Shown piece after piece: positions 21,139 through 31,637 of a stretch of DNA of 64,000 nucleotides. This stretch comes from Endothia cerciana (Eukaryota; Ascomycota; Sordariomycetes; Diaporthales; Cryphonectriaceae): positions 186,001 through 250,000 of the forward strand of contig JALRMH010000024.1 in the NCBI GenBank assembly GCA_026119935.1. Direction: 5' to 3'. Numbering within the stretch: the stretch's first letter is position 1; each line of letters starts with the position of its first letter. The notes beneath the pieces are model-generated. The model was not told where the DNA came from, ran no database searches, and worked only from the letters and a program-made list of their open reading frames with translations. Position numbers and translations under genes: made by a program.

Positions 21139-22958
21139 CTACGCCATCACGTCATCAGACGAGACACCAGCAAGGAATTGTTCCCAGTCCATCTTCGCCT
21201 TCAGCTCCTCGGTGACCGCATCGGTGTCGACACTCAGATACTTCCTTAGAAATTTGCCGATGTCCGTGTTTTCGACGTTTCCGTGGATGTCCTCAGCATA
21301 GGGTCCTCCTGACGAGTATATATTCACATCAACAGCCGAGTGGCCATGCGTGCTCCAGCCAACCCTGGCGCGTTGGCTGATCATCTTAGAGAAGGTATAG
21401 ATGGCGTGCTCAGGGTCGGAGGCCAGCTTCTTAAGCTCGAAGTCTCGCGCGTCAGTAATTCCTAGGTCGGGAATCACGAGCTTTGTGTTGATCCAGTCCT
21501 GAAGGTCACCTTGCGCGACAGGGTCGGACTCGATCGATCGGAGGTACTCATCAAGCTTTTGCGCCAGGTACAGATTGGATGCGTTGGTCTTGGCCAGCAC
21601 CGATGGGTACCAGTTGTAGACTGGCAGTTCGGCACTTGGTGATTCTGCGAGCTGTTAGACACAATTCACCCCCGGAGATGTTTGACATGTGCTTACGCCA
21701 CGCCGTAGCAAGACCACCAGTCTCGTGGTCACTGGTGGCCACAAGCAGACCTTCAGTCTTACTATTCTCAATGAAGTCCACGACGGTCTTGAAAGCCTTG
21801 TCGTACTCAAGAACCTCCCGGACCTGGGTGGCGGGATCATTAATGTGTCCCGCGTGATCAATGCGGCTGCCCTCGATCATGAGGAAGAAACCCTGCTCAC
21901 TGTCCTTAGTCGCCAGCTCAAGAGCACGCAATGCCGTGGTGGCCATCTCGCTCAGACTCGGGTACACGTCGGCCATGCTCCGGCGGTCAATCTCAAAGGG
22001 CACGTCGGTGCCGGCAAACAGACCCAGCAGGGGCAAAGAGACATTCTCTCCGGCCCGCAAGTCGTCAAAGCCGGCGCGGTTATCCAGATACGTCCACCCG
22101 TGCTTCTCTTGTGCAATCTTGGCCACGTTCACGTCGTCCACCCGACAGCTCCCGTCAGTGGTATTGGGAAGGAAATGGCATCGTCCACCGCCGAGCATAA
22201 TATCCACTACCCGGCCGAGGACACCTTCACCGATCTCCTGCAACGCGATCTCATCCTCTTGTTCCCTCAGGTTCACATGACTCGCAAAGCATGCCGGCGT
22301 AGCGTCCGTGATATCGGTTGTCACCACCAGCCCAGTCTTGTACCCGGCCTTCTTGGCCGCCTCCATCACCGACCCGCAGGGCGAGAAATCCGGCAGCACC
22401 GAAATGGCCCCATTGTAGCTTTTCTTCCCACACGAGAAGGCCGTCGCGCCGGCCGCAGAGTCTGTGACAAGTCTGTTGCTCGAACGTGTGCGACTCGTAC
22501 CCCAGAAGTGCTTGTCTAGCGTCAAGGTATCGCCGTATTCCAGGCCCTCCACCAGCTGCCGGTAGGATCTTGTAAGAGACAGCGTGGCCGGTCCCATCCC
22601 ATCCGACACCATGAATACGAGGTTCCGCTTGCCGGCTGGCTTGTCGAAGAGGCCTGTCTGCTGGTTGTGTTGCAGCAGTGCCGCGAGCACAATGATAACG
22701 GCGGTTGCAAGAAGCGCCCAGATGAAGAGGATGATTTCGCGCAGGCGGGAGGACCATCCCTCGCGGTTGGGAGAGGCGCCGCGGATCGCACTGTCTTCTG
22801 CTTCAGCTTGCTCGTCGGACCGGGCAGAGTCGATGGACCGCCGCGAGGCGGCCAGCAGTGGGGTGCGGTCGGATGGCTGTGATGAAGGATGGGCACGAGG
22901 TCAGCGTTCGCCTCGGGCGCGTTGTAGTTCTTGGCCATCTTTGTTTGGGACTTACCAT
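21139..22958 (-). CDS. pho8: Vacuolar-type alkaline phosphatase (Pho8-like), type II membrane protein
   Basis: Three exons in transcription order, 22956-22958, 21697-22876 and 21139-21644, give 562 aa. Exon 1 codes only for the start ATG, followed at once by a GTAAGT donor; exon 2 continues PSDRTPLLAASRRS. One membrane segment (about residues 49-69, ILFIWALLATAVIIVLAALL) follows a short cytosolic tail, as in yeast Pho8. The catalytic domain shows VFMVSDGMGPATLSL (metal Asp), TDSAAGATAFSCG (phosphorylated Ser), EGSRIDHAGH and TSDHETGG (zinc ligands). The enzyme hydrolyses phosphomonoesters in the vacuole. The second intron is 52 nt. The short first exon was chosen because the only in-frame upstream alternatives are non-ATG. 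Confidence 0.88.
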
Positions 22959-23641
22959 TGCCTCTGATGTCCTGGTCCTCTCTCTGTTCACCAGGCACGC
23001 AGTCAAGAGCTGGAGACGACCTAGAGATCTGAGGGGGTGATGAAAGAGAGACCGTAGGACGTGATGTGTGCCTATGGCTGAGGGACCCACTTAGCATTAG
23101 GCCGTTCCAGCTTACAGCGGGTGAGGTCTCGTGGGTTTCCAACGATAGTACTATAGTATAGGCGATGGATCCTGTGATGCCTGTCAGTGCTACATACAGC
23201 GGGACGTCATGGTGCATCCTGCCACGGGACCCGAGACCAGCCAATCAACCACACATGTTACACTGCAGGACTCCACACTGACACCCCTGAGCTGACCCCT
23301 TAACTTGAGTGTGCAGCGCTCTCCATGATCACCTGCGCCTGTATGCTCAACCCCAAAGATGATCTATAGCGACTTACCTCGAGGAGGACATTACTACTCG
23401 GTAATAACTCCTCGCTAGCTTCCTGGGAATTCCCCTTCGCTTCTGAGACAATGCACAGCACAGAGGAATTCTGCTTGGCAGTCTGTCTACAGCTCCTGCG
23501 TTCTCCCTGCTCCTGAGTGATCTGCCGCTAGATTTACATGTTAAGTCTATATGTGCTTTAGAGCATCGGACTTCCGACCATAAGTTGCCGGTCATTGACG
23601 CCCAGCTTGTCACATGTTCTGTTCTGCCTCGAAATTTAATG
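22959..23641. other. Region upstream of pho8-like gene and 3' flank of the SDR gene
   Basis: This contains the phosphatase 5' leader and promoter. A minus-strand ATG at 23217-23215 opens a frame (MHHDVPLYVAL...) that runs into the leader in a different frame from the phosphatase. It could act as an upstream ORF if transcribed, but nothing else supports it. Confidence 0.45.
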
Positions 23642-24633
23642 CTAAAGTGGCTCCAGGCCTTCGAGTTCCTTCTCCGTCCACTCCCACAGGCTCTCAGATA
23701 ACTCCTCACTATCCACCATCTTCGAAGCCCCCTTCATCTTTCCGACAGGTTCATAATATGCCCCATTGGTCAGCTTGTCTCTATCACTCGTCGCCGCCCA
23801 CAATGTATTGTAAACCCCCTCCTTGACGCTCTTCTGCATGAACGGGGTGGCCTGGAGCAGCAGTTTCACCGCCGACTGCTTCGTGCTGGCGAGCAAGCCC
23901 GTCCTCACTACGCCGGGGTGAACAGACACCGATACAATCTCGGAGTGTCTCCGAGCCATACCCTTGCACAGCAGGATCTGGGCCAGCTTACTCTGTCCGT
24001 ACCTCGCGAACTCGCCCTTGATGGCATCGGGACTCTTCAGGGTGTCGAACAGCACACCACCTGCGGGCGTGTAGTTGTGGCCGTGGCTCGAGACGCACAC
24101 GAGCCTGACGTCCGCGCCAGCAGCAGCCGTACGTAGCATCAGCGGGCGTAGGAGGTGCAGCATGATGGCGTGGCCCATGTAGTTGGTACCCCACTGGATC
24201 TCCCAGCCTTCCGTGCTGAGACCTGGCGGTGTCGCCATGACGCCCGCGTTGGCGATGAACATGTCGAGGTGGGGGGGGTTGCAGTGCTCCGCGAGGACTG
24301 CGCGGATCTGTTCCCGCGAGGAGGCGAGGTCGAGGGGTATAAAGGTGAGCTGCGTGGACGAGACAGCGGCGAGGTCTCGAGCCTGAGACATGAGAGCGGT
24401 GGCCGCCGAGGTGTTGCGCCCGGTGAAGTAGATGTGCGATGGGTTATGGCGGGCCAGGGCAAGAACTGTCTCGCGGCCTATGCCTGAGGTGCCTGGGCGC
24501 TGGTCAGCTTAGGGTCCAGAACTAAATGCCGTGTTCTGGAGCGGGTTCTCGGGAGGGCCTTCATACCCCCCGTGATGAGGATGGTTTTGCCTGAGAGGTC
24601 CGGAATATCTCTTTCAGGAATGAAGGCAGACAT
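23642..24633 (-). CDS. Short-chain dehydrogenase/reductase (SDR), retinol dehydrogenase-like
   Basis: Two exons, 24567-24633 and 23642-24492, give 305 aa. The cofactor motif is split by the intron: LSGKTILITGG joins TSGIG to form the TGGTSGIG pattern (residues 20-27). Further classical SDR signatures are DLASSREQI (adenine-binding Asp), ANAGVM, the catalytic Ser in CVSSHGHNY, the catalytic pair YGQSK, and the following VHPGVVRTGL. The layout matches the fungal retinol-dehydrogenase/WW-domain-oxidoreductase-like group, usually NADP-dependent. The substrate cannot be told from sequence. No biosynthetic cluster genes are adjacent. There is no membrane anchor. Confidence 0.88.
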
Positions 24634-26092
24634 GATGAGAATGTATCAGCTACCCTACTGTTCTTAGAAATGGATTTGAATATCTGTTCAGGCTGTTGGG
24701 GAGTCACAGGAGATGAATGTAGAGGGTATACTTGGTTCATTTATTCACGGGTGCAGAAGGCACTTTCTCGTACACATCGAGTCCGGTAATTAAAGATACA
24801 CCGGCGGTGTTTATGGATCGGAACAATTGCAATCCAAAGGAGAAATTATTCCCTGAGACTCCCGCCGTTATCGAAACTGCAGCAGGGCCCATGCTTGGGG
24901 CACCGTTGGGAATGGCGTCAGCCATACATTTGACTGCATACAGAGATGTCTAAACGCCGATCATACAGCCAAGGCACATTTTCGAGGTTCCGGGAAGGGT
25001 ACATGTATAATTTGAGACTACAGCAAAGTACGACACAGTTGCAGAGGTCAAAGTGTCTTGCAGAGGCGAGAGTGCTTTCGTATAGTTGAAGCTCGGTCTC
25101 AAGCGCCCACTTTAGACACTTCCAAGTGACGACAAAACTCTATACTTTTGTCCAGGTATCCTTCTTCTGCCAGCAGTTTGCAATAGAGGGGACTCAAGTT
25201 AAAACAAGTAATGTGTCTTCGACCTGAGTGTGAGGGGCCTCCCAATTCCGTCTTCCTTCTCTCTGATGGGTTTAATCGTTCTTCAAAGAGATGCTAGTAA
25301 CAAAGCATAAGCACATTATACGAATTACCACACAAATGTTCGAGGACAAGGCCTCGTAGCGGGCAGTGCTGGCACAAGGAAGTTGTTTTAGACAATATGA
25401 GCCCTGGCGTGCTACTGAGAGGTCGATAGTAAGCCTGGATACCCAGCCCCTCTGGTCAGGCAAACTTCCAACAAGAGAGATGCTGAAGTGCTACAAATTC
25501 TGCTATTCATATGTTCGGTGACCTTGTTTCAGTATTCTCATATGTTCTTACGGCGCCGTGCGATGTGGGCGATCTGGAGCTGTTCGACGCCTGGCTGTCA
25601 CAGCATCCTGATTGTAATATTCCCGAGAGGCCCGGACCGGCCGAGAGTACATAACAGAGGAGACTGAAGTAGGAGATAAGAGAGTTTCCGGGTGCTCGTT
25701 GCTCACACGGTGACAGCCATCCCCGAGGACCTCATGAGGATGGGGCTCATGTTCACTTCGGGCTGCTTTGTGGGAGCAACGTGGGAACACGAAGAGGGAT
25801 ATGATGGTATTGAGACCAAGGAACTATGTGTGATCACTAGAAGCTGAAAAACACTTTGTCTCTTGTGATGAGTCTTTTGGTGATCATGAATGCGACAGAA
25901 GATGCCGGGTTTGTAGACTGCCGTCTATCCCAAGTCACCCTAATGCTAGACGCAGCTCTCTCGTTATGGCTTGGCCGAAAAGATGAACTGCCTATCTGGC
26001 ATACTTGTCCTCGAAAAATTCATTGGCCCTGATGCATTCTTCCATAACCCTCTCTCGTCAATGAAAGCAGACGATCGAAATTACCCTGATTC
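24634..26092. other. Intergenic region upstream of the SDR gene; at most one doubtful small ORF
   Basis: Both flanking genes are on the minus strand. The only frame with somewhat protein-like composition is at 24737-24925 (-), 62 codons from ATG (MADAIPNGAPSMGPAAVSI...). It lacks cysteines, a signal peptide or known relatives and is not called as a gene. The rest shows no feature. Confidence 0.45.
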
Positions 26093-27604
26093 TTAATGAT
26101 GATCCACTTGATGAGCCTCGGTCTCGGAGCTCTCAGCACTCTGGACACCCTGGCCCTCGTCATCTTGAGTGCTGTAACCCAGAGTAACCTCGTCAGAGTC
26201 GGCATAAAACTGGATGAGATCCTCGTTGCTGTCATGAGTCTTAGCGGAGGCGTTAGAAGGGGTCTTAGGGCCATCGGACTCGATAGAGGCCTTAGAATCA
26301 TTGCTCTTTAGGGATGTAGCGCCATCGGCGATTTCAGAAACCTTCGCCGTCTCAGACTCGGCCTTCTCGACGACCCCGGTCGCGACGTCGACACCCTCAG
26401 CGGCATTTTCGGCAGTCTCAGCAGCAACAACAGTGACAACATCATTGGCCTTCATGACACCACCCTCGACGACGTTAGTAATGCCGCCCTCAACGACCTT
26501 GACAGCGCCCTCGTCACTCTTGGCGGTAGCGTTGTCCTCCTCGCTCTCCTGTCCGGGCAGCAAACCCGCCTTGGATTTACACAGACCCAGGTTCTTGACG
26601 ATGTTGGCATTGGCAACAGGACGACCACCGAGAGAACGGAAACCGAAGCCCACGGCAGCAGTAGGGGGGATGTCACCCCTCAACACGCCATCAGTGCTCA
26701 GGTAGCTCAGCTCCTCGCCTAGACCACCGCGGCCGCAGTGAGGGCATAGCGTGGTCTTGCACTCGTCGACCTGGGGCACGACATAGGGGTGCTCCTCGGC
26801 GGGAGGGACGAAGTTGCCATAGCGGTCGGCGATAGCGGTGTTGACAGCGCTCTCGTGCTGGCGTAGGACCGTGTTGAGCTGGATGGAGCTGTAGGAGGCG
26901 ATCTGAGAAGGGGTCATCTCGTTGAGAGGGCTGAGCTTGTCCTGACGGGCGGCGGCGCCGCGGATGGGGACCTTCAGCTGCTGGGACAACATCTTGCCAA
27001 TCTCATCGAAGTGCTCCTGAATCAACGTCAGTATGGTGAGTGTAGGATTTTTGGATTGCTGCTTACCTGATTGCCGTCGCGAATAGATTCGAAGATGCGT
27101 GTGTCGGTTTCATGACAGCAGCGATACATCCAGCCGAGTTCAGAATGACGTCCACATTTGTTGCAGCGCAAAGCGTTTCCGTACTAGATTCTCGTGAGTA
27201 AGGTGCTTGCCTCTCTCGACGGAAGGGCGAGGTGGTCCTCATATACTTACCACGCGTGTGGAAGCGAGGGAAAAGCACTTCTCGGACATGGGTTGGCGGA
27301 AGCGGCTGAGATTGATGGGCCGGTTGAATCTCTGGTCAGGCCAAAAGCCAGGAGTTTGTTGGATGGGCAAGCCAGGAGGCTGGCTGTGAGTGTCCAAACC
27401 AGCGCCTGTGGGGAAGTATGAGTTGCCAAAGCCTGGTGGAGGACCATGGCCACCATAGACTGGACTAGAAGGGGGGGCGGGGGGCAGCTGAGGTGAATCC
27501 TGTGAGTCTCCCTCGTCTGGTTCATACTCACGACGAGGGCTACCTGGAGAGCTGCTATCCGGGTAGCCGAAGCCAGGAGGTGGACGCACTTGTCGGGGAC
27601 ACAT
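26093..27604 (-). CDS. Unknown protein with CxxC-type putative zinc-binding segments and acidic low-complexity tail
   Basis: Three exons in transcription order, 27251-27604, 27067-27183 and 26093-27016, all joined in phase 0, give 464 aa. The N-terminal 118 residues are Pro/Gly/Ser-rich and disordered (PPPGFGYP, PPPGFGNSYFP). Exon 2 encodes a compact Cys/His segment, RCNKCGRHSELGWMYRCCHE, which may bind zinc. A second pair, LCPHCGRGG, follows near residue 245, after a helical stretch. The last 150 residues are Ala/Val/Glu/Asp-rich repeats of low complexity. I do not recognise the family. The clean splice signals and unbroken frames support a real gene. The Cys pairs hint at a nuclear or RNA/protein-binding role, but that is guesswork. 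Confidence 0.72.
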
Positions 27605-29724
27605 TGTCGTATTCAACGTCTTTCTCAAACTGGTGGCTGCTGGATGAGGTTTGGAGTCAAGCCTCCTGCTGTGGATTGCGTGGCTGGTGTCGACGTCCCG
27701 TCTGAGAGAGGTTGAGATTCAGTTGTGAAGGTGTGATTCAAGAAAGGTCGCTGCTGAATTGAGCAGAGAGCTTCGTCGGAGGAGAAATCTAAAGCTGTGG
27801 ATGCACGTCGTTTGACATACTTAAAGGTGAGATTGAATAGTTGAAAGGTCGGCGTCGGTTTAACAAGAGAGCTTTCCCGACGAGAAATTCCAATATTGCA
27901 GCTGTACAATGCTCTGATCACAATGATACTCGAAGATAGAGACATAGTACAGCTCGTATTTTCTTTGCTGTTCAAGCACCCCAGGCTACAACATGCAATG
28001 CGTTCACACAATCAGCAAGCCCTGTTGCTGCCATCTGAGAATGCTCTCCCAGGGCCTGCCATGGTTTAAAGCACCCTCACTTGTGCAGCTTTCAACAGAG
28101 TGTTCCAGTGACGGTTCTAGGCTTGGATGAGAGAGGAATCCATGGGGTAATTCACTAGAGAGGTCCACCTCGAAGAAGAGACTGGAAATGAATAATGATG
28201 CTGCACACGAGGACTGGCAGACCCAACAGCACTATTCATTGTCAACCTCCAATGTGCAAAAAGCATAGCCTCCTCATCGCCCTCGTGCATTGCACCATCC
28301 TCTGCCGTCTCCCTATCACACACCATCCCATATTATCTCTGGCTCCCTTCCTTGAAATGACCTTGTATCTTGCTCGCTTGAAGCAGAGATGGCACAGCAT
28401 ATACAGGTTCGAATAGGCTCAACGAACAGGAACCTATCGATACAGAAAGGTGTCCAGAGTGGCAGACATATGTAGATGATGACAAGGCGCCTGGAACTAT
28501 GGCGGTCAACAGAGAGCCACTCGGCTTCATTCTAGAAAGACGGGGGTCTACGTGTCTTCAGCGAGTATAGGTTGAGGCCGCTGATGAATGTAATCCCGGG
28601 ATGTTTTCTGGAGGGGGTACTCGACGTTCTCGAGAAGGAGGATATGAGGACATGTGAGCGAAACCATGGTACATAGGCGGGTATATCTTGGGAGGGTCTT
28701 ATAGACGGGCAGGAGGTTTGGACGCATGGCACCAGTGGATCTGAAACCGGAGTCTGTCGAGCTCGTCGTTGGGCCAGGTCTCTTCCTCGGCAACGTGGGC
28801 AGCAGTCCTCGACCTGAGCCTTTTCGAGATCAAGAGCATTGACAATAGGTCTGTTGCGTCGCCCTGATGAAGCTGATCACGGGCCGGAGGCGATGAAAAT
28901 CGACAGTCACTCCCAGCGAGCCAGGCTGGAAGCGGGCACAGCTGAGGAACATCTCTCCACCGCCATGGTCTCACAGGCCTCGCGGAAGAGATGAGATCTT
29001 CATGGATCGGTCCAAGGCCGCCGAGGCTGGTCTAGACAAGATTGTGTATGAAGTTGATCCGAGGTTGTATATCGGGCTGCAGACTTGAACCGGGGCAGAA
29101 TGGATGGTGCACGCTAGGCTGTCATGTTAACACGAGACCTGGTTTCTCAGGCAAGATAGCCTCAGGACAGCGGTATCCCGTGTCTCGCGCTACCGGCGGT
29201 GCAACATGGATAGAAGAAGGTTAGACCCCTGGTGCGACCCGGCGCGTTGCTCCAGCTCCCAGCTGCGTCTCCACCGAGCTCCAATTTCACGGGGTAAAGT
29301 CCAACCTCCCCGATTCCGTCCTGGGACTGCCGTCTCCCCCCTCTCTCAACCGTTCGTAAAACGAGACCACCTTTGCTCACGCAGGGCGAATTTATTGCTC
29401 TACAATCAATCGCTGCAGCTGGTAAGTTCAAATGCGTCCTTTCCATTTCGGTGTCGGCATGTTCGACGGCTCCAGGACGCCCCCCGGCTGTTCCGTCGAG
29501 GCCAATGGCTCCACACTTTGTAAACAAACTCTAGCTGCAGGTGCCCATTTACCCTGCAGCAACCAGCCTCCTTCTGACAACACGGCTGGGAAGAGACATC
29601 TGTGCTCCCCCTCCTGCGCGAAATTGCACAGTCACATCCCCACTGACATATTCTATCGCTCCTAGCTCTTGATCATCTCTAATTGTCTTTGCCGGCGCCG
29701 GCCTGAGAATCGAGATAGCCCACG
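27605..29724. other. Divergent intergenic region, about 2.1 kb, no supported gene
   Basis: It separates the unknown CxxC gene (-) from the Mpv17-family gene (+) and should hold both promoters. Minus-strand frames at 28532-28974 look faintly protein-like but have no domain, start context or plausible splice chain. The pyrimidine-rich stretch before 29724 is a likely 5' leader of the plus-strand gene. Confidence 0.45.
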
Positions 29725-30782
29725 ATGTCGGTCAAGTTCGAGCGAGATACCTTCAAGCAGTCAGAAGGCGCTGCCGGTGTGGCCGGGCCCGCCCTTTCTG
29801 CTGCCGCCGATGCTCGTCAGCATCTACTTGGGAGGGACGGTCCCCTCCCCGGGACGACTGGGAAGCACCCAATATCCGAGAAGATCGGCACTGCCATCAC
29901 TGGCGGCAAGCAAAATGCGGGCACGAAGGGCTACCTCGCTGTACGTCGTTCCGTTCCATCGTCAAGTTGCAGCAGCGTCACGTCGTGTCGCGCCCTGGTG
30001 GCCCGTGGCGGCAGGATCACGACCTTTGGCTGCACCCTTGAGATGGACGCGCTGCTAATATTGTGCTTTCGGCGCAGGCCTACATTAAGCAGCTCGAAGA
30101 GAACCCGATGCGGACGAAGATGTTGACCGCCGGCACCCTGGCCGGTGCGCAAGAATTCATCGCATCATGGCTGGCCAAGGACCGTAATAAGAACGGCAAC
30201 TACTTCACCTCGCGTGTGCCCAAGATGGCCGCATATGGCGCCTTCGTCAGCGCCCCTCTCGGCTCGCTTCTGATCTGGCTGCTGCAGAAGGTCTTCGCGG
30301 GCCGTACAAGCCTGCGCGCCAAGATCCTGCAGATCCTCGCCAGCAATCTCGTGGTAAGTCTCTGCCTCTTGGTCTTCTCATTTTCGGGGTGATCTGACGG
30401 CTGAACATGTATCCAGATCGCGCCCATTCAAAATTCCGTGTACCTCGTTGCCATGGCCATCATCGCTGGCGCGAGAACGTATCACCAAGTGCGGGCAACC
30501 GTTCGCGTGGGCTTCTGGAAGGTCATGCGCGTCAGCTGGATCACCTCGCCCATCTGCCTGGCCTTCGCGCAGAAGTTCCTGCCCGAGAACACCTGGGTGC
30601 CCTTCTTCAACCTCGTGTCGTTTGTCATCGGCACCTACATCAACACCGTCACCAAAAGGAAGCGGCTCGCGGCCCTGCGCAAGAAGCACTTCGGTGACCA
30701 GGGTGGTAGGTCAGGATCGTTGTCGGGCGGTCCTACGCATCCAGATGACTACCCTCCTATTGGACCCAACCCCCCTTACTAG
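29725..30782 (+). CDS. Mpv17/PMP22-family integral membrane protein
   Basis: Three exons, 29725-29940, 30078-30353 and 30417-30782, all with phase-0 junctions, give 285 aa. After a 70-residue soluble Ala/Gly-rich N-terminus, the frame holds several hydrophobic segments (AAYGAFVSAPLGSLLIWLL, QNSVYLVAMAIIAGA, WITSPICLAFAQKF). The C-terminal family signature follows (PENTWVPFFNLVSFVIGTYI), with a basic KRKRLAALRKKH end. This matches fungal Mpv17/PMP22/Sym1-like proteins of the mitochondrial inner or peroxisomal membrane. Members are thought to form or regulate channels; the exact role is unsettled. The membrane in which this paralogue resides cannot be decided here. The tail is Pro/Gly-rich. Confidence 0.78.
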
Positions 30783-31637
30783 GCGGGCGTCACCCTCTCT
30801 ACCTTGGAGAACACCTGAGGAAGGATGATGCGAGGTAGGTCGATATCTTTCGCAGTTGGGGGGGTGGGGGGGGGTTCAGTCGGTGCGGTGCTCTCAGCCA
30901 TAAGTGCGGTTATGCGACGTGATTTTGTTTGGATGGAATGTGGCATTGGATACCAAAGAGTATGGGATGCGTATAATGAGGGAAAATGTTCACGATGGGA
31001 TGAAAAATATCTGATCATGCTAGGGCTGGTTTTCTACTTTTGTCCAAGCAGTACATGTCATCTTTGCAGCAGAGGGATGATGACCTGGAAAATAACATTT
31101 CTCGTATCTGTCCAGTGCCCATAAGCTCAAGCCTCGATACCTACGTAGGCGGGCGCATTTACTCACTGCCTGCACGCCTTTCTTGCGAGAAAAATCTGAG
31201 CTGGACCGTTCGGACATGTCCTAGTACACGGTAGGGATCTTGGCAGGCACCTGCGGTTACCGTGGAAAGACGCGCGTGCTTACCTAATGCTCCGCCTTTC
31301 CTTCTTAGCGCCACACCGCCCTGACTCGCCCCCCGTGTCCCTGCCCCGATAAGCCTAAAATTTTCTGCTTGTCACAGCTTCTTTCTCGCCTTCTCTCTCT
31401 TAAACCAAGCCACCCACCCATCTCTCTTTTCTCTTTCATCACATCACCATCAAACCCTCTTCCCCTTTCCAGCCTGGTTGCATTCCATCTGGCCATCGGA
31501 CCCGCGGTCACCTTTCTATCGTGACTTTGTGCTTGGATTGATCGGTCGTGACGCCACAGGTCCTTCGTCCTCTGAACCCTTCGCGAACGGAAACTTCGCT
31601 AGCAGCGCATTCGCAACGACCACCCTACAGCACCAAG
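30783..31637. promoter_or_regulatory. Upstream region of dbp2
   Basis: Contains the 3' UTR of the Mpv17-family gene and the promoter and leader of dbp2. A G-rich run lies near 30858-30874. A strongly pyrimidine-rich stretch at about 31360-31470 (TTTCTCGCC, CTCTCTCTT and CACCCACCCATC-like segments) looks like the leader of a highly expressed fungal gene. Confidence 0.5.

Noticed and set aside
28532..28974. Minus-strand frames that looked faintly protein-like
   Set aside because: No single start, no plausible intron chain joining them and no known domain.
29040..29160. B-box-like GGTTCAAGTCT on the minus strand, possible tRNA
   Set aside because: The T-stem does not pair and no A box or cloverleaf can be drawn.
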